From Romeriopsis navalis LEGE 11480 (GTDB taxonomy: Bacteria > Cyanobacteriota > Cyanobacteriia > Leptolyngbyales > Leptolyngbyaceae): 56,236 bases of DNA. Numbering within the stretch: position 1 is the first letter of the stretch; every line of letters starts with the position of its first letter. The notes below the pieces were generated by a model. It ran no database searches and was not told where the DNA came from. It saw only the letters and a list, made by a program, of their open reading frames with translations. Of this stretch, positions 27,542 to 36,261 are shown piece by piece. Made by a program: the position numbers and the translations under genes. Where the stretch lies: positions 1 to 56,236 of the forward strand of contig NZ_JADEXQ010000033.1 of assembly GCF_015207035.1 (NCBI RefSeq), given 5' to 3'.

Positions 27542-29200
27542 ATGCGTCTTCTTGCTCGCCGCCCCCAACTACTCTTACTCACCGTTTTAATCGTTGGCCT
27601 GATCCTACGCTTCCTCAACCTGACGGGCAAGCCGCTCTGGATGGATGAAGTCATCACCAGTATTTTTAGCCTGGGACAAACCTATGACGCGATTCCAATC
27701 GGCAAGACCCAAACAGTGGCGGAACTCACAAAATTTCTCAGCTTTAACGCCAACGCAACCTGTCAAGACATCACCACCAATGTGATGACCCAATCTGTGC
27801 ATCCGCCAGTATTCTTCTGCGCCATGCACCACTGGCTCAACCTCATGCAAAACACGGGCATTAACCTCGTGTGGCAATTGCGATCGATGGCTGCTCTGCT
27901 GGGAGTAGCGGCGATCAGCATCGCCTATGCGATCGGTCGCAAGGCATTTCGGTCAAACCGCATTGGGCTGGCGAGTGGTGGGGTTATGGCCGTTTCGCCC
28001 TTTGCCATTTACCTATCGCAGGAAGCCCGACATTACACCTTGCCCATGTTGATTGTAATGCTGGGTTTACTATCCCTAATTCACATTCAGCAAGACTGGC
28101 AGCAGGGCAAAATTAATCCCCTCATTTGGGTCGGCTGGGCGGCTTGCCAAACTATCGGACTCTATACACACTACTTCTGCCTCATGGCGACCGTTGGGCA
28201 AATTGGCGCACTTCTCCTGTGGCAATGGTGGCAACATCCAACCAAAAAACGCCCAACGAAAATGTTTTGGGTGCCCGTGGCATTTGTGGTGTCAACGATC
28301 GGCTTTACCTACGCACCTTGGATCGCGACGATCGTGAGCCATGTCACCCGGCCCGAAACCAACTGGATGAAACCGTTTGAACCGAGTTTCGTGACGTTTC
28401 TCGCGCCACTTTGGCAATTGCCGATCGGTTGGCTGAGTATGATTGTGGCGTTTCCCGTCGAGGGACAACCGTTATGGGTGGTAATCCCAACGGCAATCTT
28501 TACGATCGGCTTTGGTGGATGGATTGTGTATCAGGCATATCAGGGCTTGAAATTGTTGTGGGCCGAGTCGGCAACCCGTGATGGGGTAATGCTAATCAGT
28601 GTTTTTCTAAGTATTATCCTAATTGAGTTTTTTGCGATCATTTTTGTATTGGGGAAAGACATTTCGCAGGTACCTCGCTACAATTTCATTTACTATCCCG
28701 CGATTGCCTTACTACTGGGTGCCGGACTATCGCGGCAAATTCAACCAACCAAGCTGACTGAATTGTCTGGTCCGTTTTTCTATTTGATGCTGGTGGGATT
28801 ACTCAGCGGATTATTTATTAATACAAATTTGGCGTTTCAGAAACCGTTTCGTCCTGCGGAAGTTGCCGGTCATATCGCCCCCATCACGCCACGCAAAGCG
28901 ATGGTCGTCATGGCCTACCAAGACTATCAGGAGTTAGCACTAGGGATGGGCTTCGTACTGGCCCTGCGGGACGTGAATCCCCAAGTGAAGTTTTTGTTTC
29001 TCAATCGGGTGAAAGGCTATGAGCCGGTGATGAAGATTTTTCCGAGTTTACCGAATGTTGATGACTTTTGGTTGATTGGACCAGGTCTACGCCAAAAGGA
29101 CTTTCCCAATCTCGCCCAAGTTGGTAAACGACGCTGTAGTCGGCAGGCCGATCGTTATCATCGACTGGGGCTACCGTACCAGGGCTATAAATGTGAATAA
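27542..29200 (+). CDS. GT39-like membrane glycosyltransferase
   Basis: A 552-residue polytopic membrane protein started at MRLLARRPQ, which precedes the first membrane helix directly; a longer frame adds 39 unlikely residues. The first loop carries LRFLNLTGKPLWMDEVIT, the D-E motif of ArnT/PMT-type (GT39/GT83) lipid-linked sugar transferases. About nine to eleven hydrophobic segments follow. The end is hydrophilic (IKIFPSLPNVDDFWLIGPG). It should move sugars from a polyprenyl-phosphate carrier in the cell envelope; donor and acceptor are unknown. A second member of the same kind is at 33486. Confidence 0.85.
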   Translation: MRLLARRPQLLLLTVLIVGLILRFLNLTGKPLWMDEVITSIFSLGQTYDAIPIGKTQTVAELTKFLSFNANATCQDITTNVMTQSVHPPVFFCAMHHWLNLMQNTGINLVWQLRSMAALLGVAAISIAYAIGRKAFRSNRIGLASGGVMAVSPFAIYLSQEARHYTLPMLIVMLGLLSLIHIQQDWQQGKINPLIWVGWAACQTIGLYTHYFCLMATVGQIGALLLWQWWQHPTKKRPTKMFWVPVAFVVSTIGFTYAPWIATIVSHVTRPETNWMKPFEPSFVTFLAPLWQLPIGWLSMIVAFPVEGQPLWVVIPTAIFTIGFGGWIVYQAYQGLKLLWAESATRDGVMLISVFLSIILIEFFAIIFVLGKDISQVPRYNFIYYPAIALLLGAGLSRQIQPTKLTELSGPFFYLMLVGLLSGLFINTNLAFQKPFRPAEVAGHIAPITPRKAMVVMAYQDYQELALGMGFVLALRDVNPQVKFLFLNRVKGYEPVMKIFPSLPNVDDFWLIGPGLRQKDFPNLAQVGKRRCSRQADRYHRLGLPYQGYKCE

Positions 29201-29616
29201 GACTGAGGAGCGATATTGCCACATTCCTCACAAGTTTGTTTTGCCGGGATAACTCGATCAGGTACTTCGCATCAGTCATGGCTGAAGCCTTGAAGCGTTG
29301 TCCGTGTTCACACGATTTGCTCAATCAAGCAATTGTGAAAAACTAGGGATATTACATAATCAACTCATCGACTCCGCTGGTGATACTAAAGTCGTAAATA
29401 CTAATTTTCTGTATTAACGACGCTTAAACGAGATTATCTCATTGAGCCGCAAATTCAGTTGTCTGGGGCATCACCTCACAGGGTGAATCTCGAAATTTGA
29501 AAATCTCGTGCCAGCTGTTCGACCGATAACAGCATTCAATATGTGTCCGGCACGATTTTTTGATTCAAGTTTTACGTGATTCGCAATATTTTGACTCAAC
29601 CTGAGGAGATGTTGGT
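29201..29616 (+). other. Intergenic region before the V4R-like/roadblock/GTPase cluster
   Basis: These 416 bases show no coding-like ORF. AT-rich stretches at about 29335-29450 may hold a promoter. A CTGAGGAGATG segment directly before the next gene gives a strong ribosome binding site (GAGGAG). Nothing else definite was seen. Confidence 0.4.
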
Positions 29617-30096
29617 ATGTCTGTAACGACAACTGCTGGTACACTGCGTTCCGAGCTCGGCGATTTTAGCAGTATTATCTGTTTTCGAGCAGTGGTCATT
29701 GGTGTGGAGCAAGCACTTGGCGAGAAAGCGGCCATGATCGCGCTAGTCTCCGCTGGTCGTGCCCGGGGCAAAGATTTAGTCAAACAACTCGCACTTGAAA
29801 ATGTCCCTTTGGCCGAGGCGGTTCCTGCTATGCAGAAAGCGCTTGGACCAGATGGCACACGCCTTTGCATTATTGACAAGGTCGAAGAAGTGGAAGTTGG
29901 CTATCGCGTATATTGTCGCGAAACTGTTTGCTCAGCCGATGAGCCACAGGGTTCTTCCCGTGAACTGAGCTTTACGCTTGGGGCCGTCCAAGGCGCACTA
30001 GAGGCTTTAACTGGTCAACGTTTGCGTGGTAAGCAAGTCGAATCGGTGCTTCGGGGCGGCAGCCACGATGTTGTTGAGTTAAGCCGCCTCGCTTAG
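29617..30096 (+). CDS. V4R-like protein in a roadblock/GTPase cluster
   Basis: A 159-residue soluble protein. The N-terminal half (FRAVVIGVEQALGEKAAMIALVSAGRARGKDLVKQL) and the C-terminal half (SFTLGAVQGALEALTGQRLRGKQVESVLRGGSHDVVEL) together resemble the 4-vinyl-reductase (V4R) fold. In other V4R members that fold binds small hydrophobic ligands or metals. The conserved Cys/His cluster of classical V4R domains is not visible; cysteines lie at positions 22, 84, 99 and 104. It has a strong ribosome binding site and lies 80 bases ahead of the roadblock gene. The fold call is moderate and the function unknown; a sensory input to the roadblock/GTPase pair is inference. Confidence 0.6.
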   Translation: MSVTTTAGTLRSELGDFSSIICFRAVVIGVEQALGEKAAMIALVSAGRARGKDLVKQLALENVPLAEAVPAMQKALGPDGTRLCIIDKVEEVEVGYRVYCRETVCSADEPQGSSRELSFTLGAVQGALEALTGQRLRGKQVESVLRGGSHDVVELSRLA

Positions 30097-30176
30097 CTGC
30101 ATTTTTACATGGCCGATCGCTGCCATTGTTCTAAATATTCGCTTTACTTCAATCAAAACAACCCCGGATTCTGATC

Positions 30177-30569
30177 ATGACAATCGATCTCGCAAAACTC
30201 AATTCAGTCCTCGCCAATTTTGTTTCGTCTAGTCTTGAGATTCAAGGTGCCGCAGTCGTGACACCGGACGGTCTGCCCCTGGCTTCCAACCTCTCTGCCA
30301 ACCTTGATGAAGAGCGTGTAGCCGCAATGTCTGCCGCAATCCTATCCTTGGGTGAAACAATCGGGACGGAGTTATCCCGAGGTGGGATCGCCAAAATTTC
30401 GGTAGAAGGTGATAACGGTTATGCCATTCTGACTAGCTGTGGTGAAGATGCCGTTTTCTTAGTTCTTGCTGATAAGGCAAGCAAGCAAGGCGTCCTCATG
30501 CTACAAGTCAAACAGGCTCTGGCCGTGGTTAAGTCTTGCGTCACGGCTGAACTGCACGCAGTGGCGTAA
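30177..30569 (+). CDS. Roadblock/LC7 domain protein
   Basis: A 130-residue single-domain roadblock/LC7 protein. A helix with LNSVLANFVSSSLEIQGAAVVTPDGLPLASNL comes first. A long helix ERVAAMSAAILSLGETIGTELSRGG follows, then KISVEGDNGYAILTSCGEDAVFLVLADKASKQGVLMLQVKQAL. Bacterial members such as MglB act as GTPase-activating partners of small GTPases. Here the GTPase gene lies 156 bases downstream in the same direction, so a functional pair is likely. Confidence 0.9.
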   Translation: MTIDLAKLNSVLANFVSSSLEIQGAAVVTPDGLPLASNLSANLDEERVAAMSAAILSLGETIGTELSRGGIAKISVEGDNGYAILTSCGEDAVFLVLADKASKQGVLMLQVKQALAVVKSCVTAELHAVA

Positions 30570-30603
30570 ATCATGTTCTGACTTCCGTCAGCCGATTGAT
30601 CAA

Positions 30604-30633
30604 GATGGCTCTCTTCGAAGGTCGAGAGCCATC
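30604..30633 (+). promoter_or_regulatory. 10-base hairpin between roadblock and GTPase genes
   Basis: GATGGCTCTC and its complement GAGAGCCATC flank a 10-base loop; only a short A-rich stretch and no T tract follow. It sits 35 bases after the roadblock stop and 93 before the GTPase start. It may set relative expression of the two genes by partial termination or by protecting the upstream mRNA. Confidence 0.45.
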
Positions 30634-30725
30634 CTGCCCAAAAATTAGTTTTATTGCATCACCACTCTCACGGGTCCACAGCCAATTGAGAAGTTGGCAG
30701 TTGAGCATTGCAGGAACGATTAAAA

Positions 30726-31274
30726 ATGGCACTTTTGAAAGTAGTTGTGGCTGGCCCAGCGGGTTCTGGGAAATCAACGTTGATTCGTACGATTAGTGAA
30801 ATCGATGTCGTTGATACCGATCGTCACGCCACTGATGAGACTAGCACGCTGAAAGAAAACACCACTGTTGCCTTTGACTTTGGCAAACTAAATTTGCCCA
30901 ATAACGTCAAACTGCACCTTTACGGCACACCGGGGCAAGAACGGTTTGATTTTATGTGGGATATGCTGATTGAAAACGCACATGGCTACATTGTGTTAGT
31001 GGCAGCGCATCGTCCCCATGAGTTTCGCTATGCTCGCAGTGTGATCAAATTTATGCAAAACCGTCAGTCAATCCCCATGATGGTAGGCATTACTCACACT
31101 GATCAACCAGATGCCTGGAGCAAAGAAAATATCCTATTTGCCTTAAGATTTGGCGATGAAACGGCTCAAATACCGTTTTCCGTAGTCAATCCCACAGACC
31201 ATGAATCAGCAACTCAAGCCGTAACAACGTTAGTCAATCACATTCATGAATCGGCTTTAACACAGGCAACCTAA
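30726..31274 (+). CDS. MglA/Ras-like small GTPase
   Basis: A 182-residue GTPase from ATG 30726 (MALLKVVVAGPAGSGKST). An AGGA lies 10 bases before it, whereas a longer frame starts inside a poorly matching stretch. G1 is GPAGSGKST (10-18). G3 is YGTPGQERF, with Gly in place of the first Ras-type residue. In the G4 position the text is GITHTDQPD rather than NKxD, as in several bacterial Ras-like families. The protein should bind and hydrolyse GTP, and with the roadblock protein could form a polarity or signalling switch like MglA/MglB in Myxococcus. Which process it controls is not visible. Confidence 0.88.
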   Translation: MALLKVVVAGPAGSGKSTLIRTISEIDVVDTDRHATDETSTLKENTTVAFDFGKLNLPNNVKLHLYGTPGQERFDFMWDMLIENAHGYIVLVAAHRPHEFRYARSVIKFMQNRQSIPMMVGITHTDQPDAWSKENILFALRFGDETAQIPFSVVNPTDHESATQAVTTLVNHIHESALTQAT

Positions 31275-31290
31275 ATCGTACAACCAGCTA

Positions 31291-31320
31291 AATGCCGCAG
31301 GCATTGCCAAAGCGTTTTTT
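31291..31320 (+). terminator. Possible terminator after the GTPase gene
   Basis: AATGCC-GCA-GGCATT forms a 6-base stem with a tight 3-base loop. A run of six T follows nine bases later. Distance and a short loop make it a weak candidate. Confidence 0.35.
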
Positions 31321-31491
31321 AGGGACAACTAGATCCAATGCCGCAAGAACTTGCGTTCAATTGTTGGCAACATAAATTCTACGCAGTTATAGGGAAATAC
31401 CCAGCGATCGCTAGACATAGCTGGGCCATAGGACAGCCGACCAAAGCATTCTAACGCCGGTTACCGACAGCGTTGAATAGCCACAATGCTC

Positions 31492-32574
31492 CTACTCATC
31501 CCACTGATAGATTTCTTCCGAATAGCCTTCATCAAAAATCTTCTTCGGACGCATGACCAAAACGACTTTACCCAGCAAGGCAGCGGTTCTCGGGGCTTCA
31601 TCTAACCACTGAACTGAGACTTGATCATCAGCCGCAGCAGCAAGGAAATAACTGTCGGCGTTCCACTCTTGTTTGGCTCGATCGAGCACAATCAGAATTG
31701 GCGTCACGTTACCTTCTAGGCGCGTTGGCAACTGATCGCTAGTCGCCACCACCACCACCGGGTCTTCCGCAGTACGAATCACCTGCCAGCCAGGAATTGG
31801 CACACAGTCAACGTCGGACGGAATTTGCACCGCGCCGAAGGGTTCGGTGGGCGTGACAACGGGTACGGCTTGAACAGCCGCAGCAGTCAACGGTAACTCA
31901 CCAACCACGGGGATAATTCGGGGTAATTCTTCTTCACTGTCGAGGCGATACACGGGCAACAGCGGCATCCGCTTCTTCGTGACAGCGGTAAAGTCGGTCA
32001 GGAGACGCTCAATTTGTTGGCGAGCGGTATCAGTCTGGGCAAATTTTAAGCCCTTGGCAATTAACAGCGATCGGGCCTGCAAATCAACTTGGTGCTTGGC
32101 CGCTTGCCAGGAAAAATAGGCAACGACATCGCCGGGATGATTGGTGAACTCAACTGGGGGCTGGGATAGACGCGAGAAATCTTTCATGGCGCGGGCCAAC
32201 TCATGGGCATCATCGCGGTCCATTTGCCGAGAAAAAGCAAATTCGGCAGATGCGGCACGATCGGCGGGGGTCAAGACCCGAAATTCGTAGAGTACGTCAC
32301 TGGCGCGGTGAGCAAAATGCGCTTCGACCGGCTCGGGCACACCGGCCTTAACCATCGATGCGTAAACTTGGGCGGCCCCCATGATTTGGTTTTGCTGAAT
32401 TGGCTCAAATCCAGTTTCTTCAAAAATTTGTTGGGCATTCCAGCCGGACTTCTGCAATGTCTGGCAGGACTCCGCCCAAGCGACCCAGTTACCTTCCTTG
32501 CGCCGCAACGTGAGCAAAATCGCCTGGGCTTGCTCGTCCGTTAACTTGGCACTGTCCTGTGGCATTCCTACCAT
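31492..32574 (-). CDS. raf1: RuBisCO accumulation factor 1
   Basis: A 360-residue protein when started at MVGMPQDSAKLTDEQ, where a GGAG lies 4 bases before the ATG; a frame starting at 32664 adds 30 residues. It matches Raf1: an alpha domain (LLTLRRKEGNWVAWAESCQTLQKSGWNAQQIFEETGFEP and VEAHFAHRASDVLYEFRVLTPADRAASAEFAFSRQMDRDDAHELARAMKDFSRL), a linker, and a beta domain (PVYRLDSEEELPRIIPVVGELPLTA to the end). Raf1 is a dimeric chaperone of cyanobacteria and plants that assembles the RbcL octamer of RuBisCO. It lies next to tRNA-Ala, transcribed away from it. Confidence 0.96.
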   Translation of the reverse strand: MVGMPQDSAKLTDEQAQAILLTLRRKEGNWVAWAESCQTLQKSGWNAQQIFEETGFEPIQQNQIMGAAQVYASMVKAGVPEPVEAHFAHRASDVLYEFRVLTPADRAASAEFAFSRQMDRDDAHELARAMKDFSRLSQPPVEFTNHPGDVVAYFSWQAAKHQVDLQARSLLIAKGLKFAQTDTARQQIERLLTDFTAVTKKRMPLLPVYRLDSEEELPRIIPVVGELPLTAAAVQAVPVVTPTEPFGAVQIPSDVDCVPIPGWQVIRTAEDPVVVVATSDQLPTRLEGNVTPILIVLDRAKQEWNADSYFLAAAADDQVSVQWLDEAPRTAALLGKVVLVMRPKKIFDEGYSEEIYQWDE

Positions 32575-32686
32575 ATTTCTCCGATCGCTCCTGAAATTGC
32601 CAATGGCTTCCTCTACATATCCTAATCCAATCGGGTCGATCGCTTGACGAATCAAGGAGTTCAAGGCATGATTCTATGAGACATAT

Positions 32687-32759
32687 GGGGCCATAGCTCA
32701 GTTGGTAGAGCACTTGCATGGCATGCAAGGGGTCAGGGGTTCGAATCCCCTTGGCTCCA
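32687..32759 (+). tRNA. tRNA-Ala (anticodon GGC)
   Basis: A 73-base cloverleaf: acceptor stem GGGGCCA with TGGCTCC (one G-T pair) and discriminator A, D arm GCTCAGTTGGTAGAGC, anticodon stem CTTGC/GCAAG with loop ATGGCAT (anticodon GGC), and TTCGAATCC in the T arm. CCA is not encoded, as usual in cyanobacteria. A short GGGG...CCCC-TTT hairpin follows at about 32768-32790 and may terminate it. Anticodon GGC reads GCC and GCU. Confidence 0.97.
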
Positions 32760-32837
32760 TTCAAAACGGGGATTTTTGCAAGCCCCTTTGGATGGATTTC
32801 CATTATTCCTATTGGCTGATTTCGCCGCCGCGCGGAA

Positions 32838-33338
32838 TCAGCCCGGATAGTCGATTTGTAACGGAATCTTTGCAATTCCCTGAGCCTTAAATTCAGCAAT
32901 CCTTTTACAGAAATCGTCAAACGCTGACGGGTTTACAATCACTGGGCAACCCGCCGAACCGGGGTAATTTGCATCCACATGCACCCAAAAATGGGATCGG
33001 CGCATTCCATCCTCTAGAGATCCATCCGTGGGCAGAATTTCGAAGAACTCACCAGCAATTCCAGGGACATTCGGCATCCATTCAGGGGTAGTCGCAACCC
33101 AGTAGTGTTGAATGCCGACTTTATCGGGCCGGAGAATCGGGCCTTTGGCTACCTGGTCGTAGTCGCCGCGTTGCTGCCATCGCAGTAAGCAGGATGTGGC
33201 AATCAACGTAACGCTCGATGACGTCGGGCCACCCATCAGTAGCAATCGACCATCAATCAGGCTGAAAGATAGGCATAAGTGAAGAACTAAGCAAGGGGCA
33301 AGAATTTCGAACTGGAGGAGTGCAACCGCCAGCCACAA
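32838..33338 (-). CDS. Putative L,D-transpeptidase-like (SxGC motif) protein
   Basis: A 166-residue protein ending HVDANYPGSAGCPVIVNPSAFDDFCKRIAEFKAQGIAKIPLQIDYPG. The H-x-D/N followed by GSAGC resembles the catalytic H and S-x-G-C of L,D-transpeptidase-like (YkuD / DUF2778) proteins that modify peptidoglycan. KGPILRPDKVGIQHYWVATTP upstream matches the GPIP-type region of that group. The start is uncertain: TTG at 33338 keeps a leading beta strand, ATG 33236 would remove it. The N-terminus (WLAVALLQFEILAPCLVLHLC) is hydrophobic but not a clean signal peptide. The family assignment rests on motif pattern and is moderate. Confidence 0.5.
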   Translation of the reverse strand: MWLAVALLQFEILAPCLVLHLCLSFSLIDGRLLLMGGPTSSSVTLIATSCLLRWQQRGDYDQVAKGPILRPDKVGIQHYWVATTPEWMPNVPGIAGEFFEILPTDGSLEDGMRRSHFWVHVDANYPGSAGCPVIVNPSAFDDFCKRIAEFKAQGIAKIPLQIDYPG

Positions 33339-33485
33339 GCAGATATTATTTTTTGTTCATATAAATTTCTTGAAATCATCAAGTCCGTCTACTACCGATG
33401 TTCCAAAAGTTATAGCCGCCGATTTAATTTCTATGGCATATTAAATTGGCTTATTAATTTGTTAACGCTTAATAATAAATACGAT

Positions 33486-35156
33486 ATGAATTATAACGAC
33501 TTAAATCCTGGTGGACAACCGATAGTAAAGGATGTAGCTAATTCGTCGGTCGATCCTCGCGTGGTGATCAAATCCCGTCGCTGGGTAACTCAGTTAGTTT
33601 TAGTACTGGTTATCGTTAGTAGTATTTTTCGTTTTACAAATCTGGATGGTCGGTTTTATTGGCACGATGAGAGCATGACGTCGATCCGAACAGCTGGTCA
33701 GAATCCGGAATTGATTCGATCGCAGTTAGATAATCGTCTAGTTGAATTTCAAGACTTGCAAAAGTTCCAACATCGCGATCCCACCTCAAATGTGGGAGAA
33801 ATGGTGAATTTACTAGCTGTGCAAGATGCGAAGCACCCACCCTTTTATTTCATGTTGGTATGGGCTTGGCGACAGATATTTGGTGATTCAATCACCGCAA
33901 TTCGATTATTCTCAGCAGTAATCAGCCTCCTAATTTTTCCCGCACTCTACTGGCTGGGATTAGAACTCTTCGCCAATACGACGATCGCCACAATGATGAT
34001 GGGAGTAGTTGCCTTTTCACCTATTCATCTCCTTTTTGCGCAAGAAGCTCGGGCCTACAGTTTATGGACAGTATTAATCATTGCATCGAGTGCAGCGTTA
34101 TTGCGTGCGATGAAGCAACGTACTCGACTGAACTGGTTGGTTTATATTGTTCTAGCAACAATGGGCGTTTATACCCAAACCTTATTTACCCTGGTGTTAT
34201 TGGGACATGGAATATATGTCGGCGGATTAAGCTGGCACACATCTGAATCAAAACGCTGGGGGATACCGAGAATCGCTTTAACGTATCTGGGTAGCTTGAG
34301 TCTCATCGGTGCAATATTTTCGCCCTGGTTATATCAGATAGTTAAGACGCTGGAGACTCTTCAGGGTAACACTGCCTGGGCTTTCTCCTCTGTGTCCAAA
34401 GGATTTCTTGTAAAAAAGTGGTTGATTACATACAGTGCGACATTTGTTGATTGGGATGGCTGGATTTTGGCCAAACCGAATTCCTTAATCAACTATGCGC
34501 CAAAAGGAATAGTAGTGCTTGTTTTGATCGCAGCGTTTTACTTCCTTTGTCGCAATACGCAAAAACGGATTTGGTTATTGCTGGTCGCGTTGATTGCACC
34601 ATTTATTGGGGGCCTGATGTTGCCAGACCTGATTTTGGGTGGTCAGCGCTCAATTGCATCACGGTATTTTTTGGGTGTTTTTATTGCCCTACAGATTGCG
34701 ATCGCGTACCTATTCTCAGTCAAAATATTTGCGCACAATGCTAAACGCCCCAACCTTTGGAAAAGTGGCTTAATGTTGATGCTTGTGTTGCAAATCATAT
34801 CCTGCAACAGCATCATCCACTCCCAAGTTTGGTGGACAAAATTTTACAACTTAGTTTCTGTTGCGAATATCATTAATCGCGTGGAAAATACTTTAGTTAT
34901 TAGTGATACGCAGTTGGGTGCCAATTTGGGCAGTCTAATTGCGTTGAGTAACCAAATTAAACCAGGAGTGAAGTTACAGCTAGTCAATTCCAGTAACCCA
35001 CCATTGCTCCCGTTAGGCTTTAAACAGGTCTTGTTGGTTAGTACGGCTAATCCAGATCGACTTCTGTTAGCATATGAAGACGCATACACCATGGATTTAC
35101 TGCCTAAGTCCGATGGTCTTGTTTGGCAGATGACGCCTAAAACTACAGAAAATTAG
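33486..35156 (+). CDS. GT39-like membrane glycosyltransferase, second copy
   Basis: A 556-residue polytopic membrane protein from ATG 33486. After a 40-residue hydrophilic N-terminus the first helix leads to IFRFTNLDGRFYWHDESMTS, the D-E motif of PMT/ArnT-type (GT39) transferases. VQDAKHPPFYFMLVWAW matches the second conserved stretch, as in the gene at 27542 (QSVHPPVFFCAMHHW). About ten further hydrophobic segments follow. Codon use is visibly richer in A/T (TTA, ATT, AAT) than the neighbours, which hints at transfer. Sugar donor and acceptor are unknown. Confidence 0.85.
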   Translation: MNYNDLNPGGQPIVKDVANSSVDPRVVIKSRRWVTQLVLVLVIVSSIFRFTNLDGRFYWHDESMTSIRTAGQNPELIRSQLDNRLVEFQDLQKFQHRDPTSNVGEMVNLLAVQDAKHPPFYFMLVWAWRQIFGDSITAIRLFSAVISLLIFPALYWLGLELFANTTIATMMMGVVAFSPIHLLFAQEARAYSLWTVLIIASSAALLRAMKQRTRLNWLVYIVLATMGVYTQTLFTLVLLGHGIYVGGLSWHTSESKRWGIPRIALTYLGSLSLIGAIFSPWLYQIVKTLETLQGNTAWAFSSVSKGFLVKKWLITYSATFVDWDGWILAKPNSLINYAPKGIVVLVLIAAFYFLCRNTQKRIWLLLVALIAPFIGGLMLPDLILGGQRSIASRYFLGVFIALQIAIAYLFSVKIFAHNAKRPNLWKSGLMLMLVLQIISCNSIIHSQVWWTKFYNLVSVANIINRVENTLVISDTQLGANLGSLIALSNQIKPGVKLQLVNSSNPPLLPLGFKQVLLVSTANPDRLLLAYEDAYTMDLLPKSDGLVWQMTPKTTEN

Positions 35157-35528
35157 TAGCGCTACATAAATTGGGATATGGATTTAACGATCGATCGGTT
35201 GTCCTGGGCTGGAATGGATAGTTGTTAGCAAAGTCCGCAATATGCGCAATTCATCTCAGAGATCAGCAACGCACTCGCAAAGCGGAGATCCGATGAATTG
35301 CGCGACGCGCAGAAGTTCTCACAACAGCATTTGCTCAATGCCCTGATGTAATTGAGCTCTAAATAATAAACGGATTAGCCTTAAAGCGTACCTAAGTTAT
35401 GACGATGGGACTGGTAAACACGATGAATGAGTTGATGGTTTTAATTGCGATGGGTGCGGAAATGGCGCTCAGCAGCTTGACGTATCGGTTAGATTGCGAT
35501 TGAGCGGTGTAGGCAACTTATACGATGA
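35157..35528 (+). other. Intergenic stretch without clear gene
   Basis: These 372 bases contain only a 34-codon frame at about 35400-35504 (MTMGLVNTMNELM...) with no ribosome binding site and no recognisable product. An inverted repeat TGCGCAATTCATC / GATGAATTGCGC is spread over about 35240-35305 (arms near 35244-35256 and 35292-35304), which could be a regulatory or mobile remnant. Otherwise nothing. Confidence 0.35.
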
Positions 35529-35786
35529 TTATGCCGATTGCTTGAGTATGGGTGTCACCGCTTTCCGTGCAGCATTGCGCCAGATACAAGACTTCGCGGT
35601 ATCCGAGCGAAGCGCTTCACTCGGATACTGATTCAAAATCGCCTGAGCGACGAGGACCGCTTCATTCGGTTCTAAAAAAATCTCATGAGTCTGGTGATTG
35701 ACTTGCTGAGTTAAATGAACATGCTCACTGGCATGCACGGTCGTCGAACCATTCAAAACACTCCGAAATTGTGCAATCGTTTTCAT
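35529..35786 (-). CDS. Small hypothetical protein
   Basis: An 85-residue protein beginning MKTIAQFRSVLNGSTTVHASEHVHLTQQVNHQTHEIFLEPNEAVLVAQAIL and ending KAVTPILKQSA. GGAG lies about 12 bases before the ATG, which supports translation. The first part may form a small beta sheet (HEIFLEPNEAVLVAQAI). One cysteine only. Not recognised. It stands alone between AT-richer intergenic stretches. Confidence 0.5.
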   Translation of the reverse strand: MKTIAQFRSVLNGSTTVHASEHVHLTQQVNHQTHEIFLEPNEAVLVAQAILNQYPSEALRSDTAKSCIWRNAARKAVTPILKQSA

Positions 35787-36261
35787 AAAAACTACTTCTC
35801 CACTTTCAAATTGCTCAAAGGAATTTAGTAAAAAGCCGTTAGTTAAACAGCGAGATATTGATGCCGCTGTTCCTAACAGTCAACTGAAAAAAGGAAAAAG
35901 TCAGGGGAAGAGCCACAATCCGGATTGGCACATTCACCCATCTTGATCAACGAGCCGGCATAATAAATCCTCCGAAAACCCAAAATCCCGACAGGTTAAC
36001 TCATTGCAGCGCAAGCACAACTTGCAGCGTGAATGCACCAAAAGCGCCCTTGGGCCTCAGTCCCTCGTATTTAACATCCGGCTGCGATCAGCCCTCAGGC
36101 ACCCAATGCACATCAATGCCTGATTCCTAGCGCCCAATAACTTGCATCACGCCCAATTAAGGCCAGCTTTAAAGTTGGATTCAGACGATTACTGCCAAAT
36201 ATATATAGCCTTTAGCGCCCGAGCTGCGTTAGTATCCTACCTAGGTAATGCCCTTGCGCCC
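35787..36261 (+). other. Intergenic stretch before the GNAT gene
   Basis: These 475 bases have no coding-like ORF that can be supported. A TTG-started frame from 36142 joins the GNAT gene but adds 40 residues with no conserved look. The short repeats around 36006-36035 (AGCGCAAGCACAACTTGCAGCG) form an imperfect inverted repeat. The promoter for the downstream gene should lie here. Confidence 0.35.

Noticed and set aside
32687-32759. tRNA-Ala as attachment site of the replicon-like island
   Set aside because: The tRNA is 5.6 kb beyond the methyltransferase, no second copy of its 3' end was noticed near 20200-20700, and ordinary genes lie in between.
35400-35504. 34-codon frame starting ATGACGATGGGACTG
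   Set aside because: No ribosome binding site, five methionines in the first 24 codons, and no known product.
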